A stretch of 8,036 nt of DNA, from NCBI GenBank assembly GCA_937990665.1, contig CALKRF010000133.1, positions 1-8,036 on the forward strand. Reading direction: 5' to 3'. Made by a program: the position numbers and the translations under genes. Origin of the DNA: an uncultured Atopobium sp. Lineage in GTDB: Bacteria; Actinomycetota; Coriobacteriia; Coriobacteriales; Atopobiaceae. Positions within the stretch are counted from its first letter, which is position 1, and each line of letters opens with the position of its first letter. The notes under the pieces are model-generated. The model was not told the DNA's origin, did no database searches, and saw nothing but the letters and a program-made list of their open reading frames with translations. Shown one piece after another: positions 4,414 through 8,036 of the stretch.

Positions 4414-7281
4414 TCAGCCCGTATTCTGCAGACCTGCGGCAACACCAGACACGGTGCACAAAATCAAATACGTAATGTTTGCACGTTCCTCTGGAGTAAG
4501 CATGTCATCCCTTATACGAAGCTCAGACAGGGCATGCACCTGCGTAACCGAGAGAATATTAACAAATGGCAGACGCAGGCGGATAACAGGACCAAGCACA
4601 CGACGGTTCTCCAGCGGCCACTTGTTGCCCGTGATAGCAAGCACCCACTTGCGCGTCAACGACATCTCAGAGAGAACCATCTCCGAAAGTTCAGGGCGAT
4701 CACCCAGAGCCAGATAAAGCCTTGCAATACGAGCATCAATTTTGGAGATTGACATCTCAATGTTGTCGATAAACGTAGTGAACAGCGGCCACTCTCTATA
4801 TGCCTCGCGGAGTCGCTCAATATCCCCTACTGCCTCGCAGGCACTACCCAGTCCGTACCAAGCAGCCAGGTTGATACGAGCCTGTGACCAGGAGAAAATC
4901 CATGGAATAGCACGCAAGTCATCAAGAGACTTGGCGCCCAGGCCACGTTTTGCAGGTCTTGAACCAATGGGGAGAAGACCAATCTCTGTCAGAGGGGTAA
5001 CAACCGAGAACCACTCAGCAAAGCCATCGGAGTGAATGAGCTCTAAGAAACGCTGCTTGGACGCTTTATCAAGCTCAGAAGCAAGTGAAGCAAACTTCAC
5101 GTCTGTCTGGGTATTTTTCTGTTCAATAGAAGGTGCCATCTGAAGCAGTGTTGCTCCAGCAACGGACTCTACGTGACGGCGAGCAAGCGTTGGGTCACCA
5201 TAGCGAGCAAAAATAACTTCTCCCTGCTCAGTAAGTTTAAAGCGACCGTTTACCGATCCCTTAGGCTGAGACAGAACAGCACGGTTTGCAGGACCACCAC
5301 CACGACCAACTGCACCGCCACGACCATGCATCAAGATGAGGTCAATTGAGTTCTTCTCTGCCCACTCTGCCAAAGCAGCCTGGGTCTTATGCAGTACCAA
5401 CGTTGCCGTAGTTGGTCCCTCGTCCTTTGAGGAATCGGAATAGCCCAGCATGACCTCAAGCTTGCGGCCTGTCTGAGCAAGACGCGACTGCACCTCAGGA
5501 AGCTGAATTACCTGGTCAAGTGTAGCAACAGCGTCCTCAAGGTCTTCAATTTGCTCAAAGAGCGGAATAACGTCTAGTACAGGAACGTCTTCTTCATTTG
5601 CAAACGCTAGACGCGCAAGCTTATAGACATTCTCAACATCCTGAGCAGACTGCGTAAACGAAATAATATAGCGACGAGCAGCGTTAATGCCATTCTTCTT
5701 TTGAATTGATCCAATGGAGCGGAAGGTGTCTAGCACCTCCTGCGTCATAGCATCAAGTTTGGCGGGTTTCTCGGCAGTTGAGGGGTGTGCTTCAATATCT
5801 GCAAGTGCACGCTTGTGCACCAAAGAGTGCTGACGGAACTCCATCTCTACCAAGTGGAAGCCAAAAGTTTGAGCCTGCCAGATAAGCTTCTGAACAGGAC
5901 CGTAGGCGATACGGAAAGCCCCTGCTTGAGCCAGTGAATCCTGAATAACACGCAGATCAGCAATAAACTCTTCAGCGTTTTGATACATCAGGTCAGCATT
6001 GCGCTCAATGGTGGCGCTGAGTCGGCCAGAAATGACGCGCATTGCCGCACGGTGCAACTCAGACCCAGCCTTATCAATAGCTCCAGAGGTCAGCGCCTGG
6101 CTCATTTCTACCTGCTGTGCCCAAAGATTAGCAAGCGCAGGCGAAGCTGGAGTAGAAATACCATCAAGCGTCAGACCTCGACTAACTTCCTTGGTAGCCC
6201 GAGCCAGTGCCTGCAGTACGTGTACACGGTACTTCTCGGCAACTTGGCGAGAAACCAGAGCGGTAACATTAGGGTTACCGTCGCGGTCGGAGCCAATCCA
6301 GCTACCTGGACGGAAAAATGGTGGGCAGACAGGCGGCACACAACCAGCGTTTTCTCCCAGCACCCAGTTATCAAAGCGGCGATATACCGAAGGAACCATC
6401 TCAAAAAGGGTGGTATCAAAAATGTTGAGGACAGTATCTGCCTCCTCCAAAGGAGTTGGCTTTTTATGACCGATAGGAGACGTACGGAATAGGCCGTCAA
6501 TCTCTTGCAGCATGCGACGCTCGTTTTCAACACGAGCAGGACCACCAAGCCTCTGACGCTCATCAAGAAGCTCTGAGATGGTACGAATTCGGCGCTCAAC
6601 ATTTTTACGACGAGCCTCAGTTGGGTGCGCAGTAAAAACGGGGTGGAACTCAAGACGATTAAGACGTGCTTTTGCCTCTTCTTCACCGCACTCGTCAATA
6701 AGCTGTCTATATGCAACGGTTATCTCATTGATAGGGTCTTCTGCAGAAGATGGATCAACAGAAGCCTCACGAGAGCGCAGGCTGGTAACGCGATAATTCT
6801 CTTCACATAGATTTGCTAAGTGGAAGAAAGTTACAAATGCGCGCATGAGAAGCACGGAGTCTTCCATGCTTAGGCTGTCAATGGTAGAAGCAAAACGCAG
6901 AAAAGCATTAAGCGATTCCTTCTCTGAATCTACTTTGAGTACCGCATTGATTGCCTCAAGCAGCAAAGGTGCGCGAGTTGTAGACAAATCATCTGGTCCA
7001 GCTTTAATTGCCTCAACCAACAACGTGTCAAAACTAGTAAGAAGATCTGGATTGTACTCAGCAAGCACTTTTCTTACCAAACGCAAAAAGAAGGTAAGGT
7101 TATCGCGCAGAGGAGCTGGCGCTTTAAGCGCTTGAATAAGGGTACGAGCAGCAGCAATCTCATTCCCGCGTCGTTCAAGAAGCGACTGAGCTACTTCAGA
7201 TGTTGTTGCACCATCGATGGGTTTCTCGTCAAAAGAAGCATTGCTGGACTCTAGATTTGAATCTTGAAGGTTGCCTGCCAT
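4414..7281 (-). CDS. ppc: Phosphoenolpyruvate carboxylase
   Basis: A 955-residue cytoplasmic enzyme that carboxylates PEP with bicarbonate to oxaloacetate, the anaplerotic supply of C4 acids and aspartate-family precursors. Signature motifs are all present: FTAHPTEA with catalytic His219, GSWIGSDRDGNPN (SDRDGN at 331-336), MLGYSDSSKDEG with Lys619, LMHGRGGAVGRGGGP with His652, Arg654 and Arg660, SRPAKRG, LRAIPWIFSWSQAR, and the terminal QNTG. By motif alignment Arg660, Lys619 and Asn953 correspond to E. coli Arg587, Lys546 and Asn881; E. coli Arg587 and Asn881 contribute to aspartate inhibition. The catalytic His falls about 80 residues later than in E. coli (His138), so the N-terminal part is longer and more divergent. 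The ATG at 7281 is preferred because AAAGGA ends five nt upstream; the alternative ATG at 7287 lies inside that site. It is transcribed alone, with its own promoter and terminator. Confidence 0.97.
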   Translation of the reverse strand: MAGNLQDSNLESSNASFDEKPIDGATTSEVAQSLLERRGNEIAAARTLIQALKAPAPLRDNLTFFLRLVRKVLAEYNPDLLTSFDTLLVEAIKAGPDDLSTTRAPLLLEAINAVLKVDSEKESLNAFLRFASTIDSLSMEDSVLLMRAFVTFFHLANLCEENYRVTSLRSREASVDPSSAEDPINEITVAYRQLIDECGEEEAKARLNRLEFHPVFTAHPTEARRKNVERRIRTISELLDERQRLGGPARVENERRMLQEIDGLFRTSPIGHKKPTPLEEADTVLNIFDTTLFEMVPSVYRRFDNWVLGENAGCVPPVCPPFFRPGSWIGSDRDGNPNVTALVSRQVAEKYRVHVLQALARATKEVSRGLTLDGISTPASPALANLWAQQVEMSQALTSGAIDKAGSELHRAAMRVISGRLSATIERNADLMYQNAEEFIADLRVIQDSLAQAGAFRIAYGPVQKLIWQAQTFGFHLVEMEFRQHSLVHKRALADIEAHPSTAEKPAKLDAMTQEVLDTFRSIGSIQKKNGINAARRYIISFTQSAQDVENVYKLARLAFANEEDVPVLDVIPLFEQIEDLEDAVATLDQVIQLPEVQSRLAQTGRKLEVMLGYSDSSKDEGPTTATLVLHKTQAALAEWAEKNSIDLILMHGRGGAVGRGGGPANRAVLSQPKGSVNGRFKLTEQGEVIFARYGDPTLARRHVESVAGATLLQMAPSIEQKNTQTDVKFASLASELDKASKQRFLELIHSDGFAEWFSVVTPLTEIGLLPIGSRPAKRGLGAKSLDDLRAIPWIFSWSQARINLAAWYGLGSACEAVGDIERLREAYREWPLFTTFIDNIEMSISKIDARIARLYLALGDRPELSEMVLSEMSLTRKWVLAITGNKWPLENRRVLGPVIRLRLPFVNILSVTQVHALSELRIRDDMLTPEERANITYLILCTVSGVAAGLQNTG

Positions 7282-7286
7282 GCTCA

Positions 7287-7292
7287 TCCTTT
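7287..7292 (-). promoter_or_regulatory. Ribosome binding site that decides the ppc start
   Basis: Minus-strand AAAGGA lies five nt before the ATG at 7279-7281. The in-frame ATG at 7285-7287 overlaps this site and so has no room for its own Shine-Dalgarno. This fixes the start at 7281. Confidence 0.7.
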
Positions 7293-7311
7293 CCCACATG
7301 ACTCTGAATAC

Positions 7312-7340
7312 ATAGTATCTACCATACCCTTTTGTAACAA
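7312..7340 (-). promoter_or_regulatory. Probable ppc promoter
   Basis: Minus-strand TTGTTA (7335-7340) and TACTAT (7312-7317) are spaced by 17 nt, each 4 of 6 to consensus, which gives a short leader of roughly 25 nt. A consensus TTGACA lies further upstream (7357-7362), but I see no good -10 box at the right distance from it. Confidence 0.4.
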
Positions 7341-7356
7341 TCTTCGCACGATTGTT
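7336..7356. repeat. Inverted repeat over the ppc -35 box
   Basis: AACAATC (7336-7342) and GATTGTT (7350-7356) are perfect inverted copies around 7 nt. The left arm overlaps the proposed -35 box, so an operator for ppc control is plausible. The regulator is unknown. Confidence 0.4.
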
Positions 7357-7374
7357 TGTCAATCTGTTACCTAA

Positions 7375-7403
7375 TGTACATCGTGGACTACAATCGATAT
7401 AAC
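7375..7403 (+). promoter_or_regulatory. Candidate promoter of the flippase-like gene
   Basis: TGTACA (7375-7380, 4 of 6) and TATAAC (7398-7403, 5 of 6) are spaced by 17 nt. Transcription would start near 7410 and run into the gene at 7462. This promoter diverges from that of ppc. Confidence 0.4.
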
Positions 7404-7424
7404 AAATAAAAATTGATATATCAA
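7392..7424. repeat. Imperfect direct repeat containing a 12-base palindrome
   Basis: AATCGATATAACAA (7392-7405) and AATTGATATATCAA (7411-7424) match at 12 of 14 positions and start 19 bases apart, nearly two helix turns. The second copy holds the perfect palindrome TTGATATATCAA (7413-7424). The first overlaps the proposed -10 box, so a pair of repressor sites is possible. Confidence 0.35.
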
Positions 7425-7461
7425 AGTTTCTGGCCACGCTAAAGAAGATTTTAGGTTTTAC

Positions 7462-8036
7462 ATGCTCAATCCATTCAAGAAAAGTCGTACTGCGTACAAC
7501 AATTCTTCCGTACATAAGCAGGTAGAGCGTCTTCGCACACCTCGCTATGAACTTGATGACTCGCGCACAAACGGGGGTCAACCTGGCATTGTGGTTACAT
7601 GGTGGACCAGGCTTCTCTCTGCCGTGGTCTCTGGCGATATTGCTAATCAAGACGAGCAATACTTGGCACATCAAACGTCCCAGGATTATCTCTTCAATGC
7701 ACTTGGACAAGGTGCCTGGGGTGCACTTTTCCCACTTTTAACTGTTGTTTGCTCTCAGCTTGTTGGCATTGAACAAGCAGGACTTTTCTCCATGGCATTT
7801 GTTGTGGCAACGCTTTTGTTATTTATTGCTCAATACGGTGTTCGCACGTATCAAGTTTCCGACATAGCTGAACAACGTAGTTTTTCTGATTACCAGATTC
7901 AACGCGCAGCTACCGTTGTTGTCATGGTACTAGCAGGCCTCATTTGGTGCTTCTTTAAAGGGTACACCGAGCCCATGTTTTCTATCTGCACGGGAGCTTT
8001 GCTCTTTAGGGCAGTTGACGGTATGGCTGATGTCTA
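7462..8036 (+). CDS. MOP-superfamily flippase-like membrane protein (polysaccharide export), N-terminal part
   Basis: The frame is open from ATG 7462 to the window end: 191 codons plus two bases. Nearest upstream in-frame stop is TGA at 7414, with no other start between. AGG six nt upstream is a weak Shine-Dalgarno. Residues 1-75 are hydrophilic with no signal peptide. Membrane segments follow at about 77-101 (YLFNALGQGAWGALFPLL...), 106-125 and 150-165, probably with another starting near 172. YGVRTYQVSDI (125-135), followed by FSDYQIQR (141-148), resembles the second-helix loop of Wzx-type lipid-linked polysaccharide flippases in Gram-positive bacteria. Such proteins move undecaprenyl-linked glycans across the membrane. 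The N-terminal cytoplasmic extension of about 75 residues is longer than usual. It probably starts a cell-surface glycan locus to the right. The family call is from pattern memory; another multi-pass family is possible. Confidence 0.65.
   Translation, partial: MLNPFKKSRTAYNNSSVHKQVERLRTPRYELDDSRTNGGQPGIVVTWWTRLLSAVVSGDIANQDEQYLAHQTSQDYLFNALGQGAWGALFPLLTVVCSQLVGIEQAGLFSMAFVVATLLLFIAQYGVRTYQVSDIAEQRSFSDYQIQRAATVVVMVLAGLIWCFFKGYTEPMFSICTGALLFRAVDGMADV

Noticed and set aside
5980..6492. Plus-strand open frames opposite ppc (also at 4384-4752, 4454-4717, 5999-6469 and 6845-7135)
   Set aside because: All overlap the conserved ppc catalytic coding sequence, and none has a recognisable domain or a reason to exist as a gene.
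7282..7710. Upstream extension of the ppc frame by about 143 codons
   Set aside because: The frame is open but runs antisense to the divergent gene and through both promoters. A well-placed Shine-Dalgarno supports the start at 7281.

Overview
The window is ordinary bacterial chromosome. Base composition is moderate and the protein families look actinobacterial or Firmicutes-like. My best guess is a member of the Coriobacteriia (Atopobium/Lancefieldella/Olsenella-like), based on two feoA genes in front of a Clostridia-type FeoB, a large actinobacterial-type PEP carboxylase and a long-form CDF transporter. This is recognition from memory, not a database match. No mobile element, CRISPR array, tRNA or rRNA is visible.

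Layout, left to right. (1) 1-585, plus strand: the 3' part of a cation diffusion facilitator (CDF) metal efflux gene. (2) 586-931: a 346-base convergent gap rich in inverted repeats. It holds the feoB terminator and, on the minus strand, a promoter-like pair, three consecutive hairpins and an intrinsic terminator. Together these suggest a small RNA of about 120 nt. (3) 932-4173, minus strand: a ferrous iron uptake operon, feoA-feoA-feoB, with a promoter and palindromic operator-like sites at 4195-4260. (4) 4414-7281, minus strand: ppc, PEP carboxylase, with a strong terminator at 4280-4325. (5) 7282-7461: a divergent promoter region with inverted and direct repeats. (6) 7462-8036, plus strand: the 5' part of a membrane flippase-like gene (MOP superfamily, polysaccharide export), cut by the window end.

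Metal handling dominates the left half. Fe2+ import by Feo converges on a CDF exporter, so opposing transport activities sit side by side. The feo operon is separated from ppc by the ppc terminator and should be an independent, probably metal-responsive unit. PEP carboxylase makes oxaloacetate from PEP and bicarbonate and has no evident functional link to its neighbours. The flippase probably begins a cell-surface polysaccharide locus to the right.

No clearly new multi-gene system is present. The points most worth checking are the roughly 130-residue acidic extracytoplasmic insertion in FeoB with three D-x-D-(G/D)-N motifs, the candidate small RNA downstream of feoB, and the related operator-like half-sites found on both sides of the feo operon.
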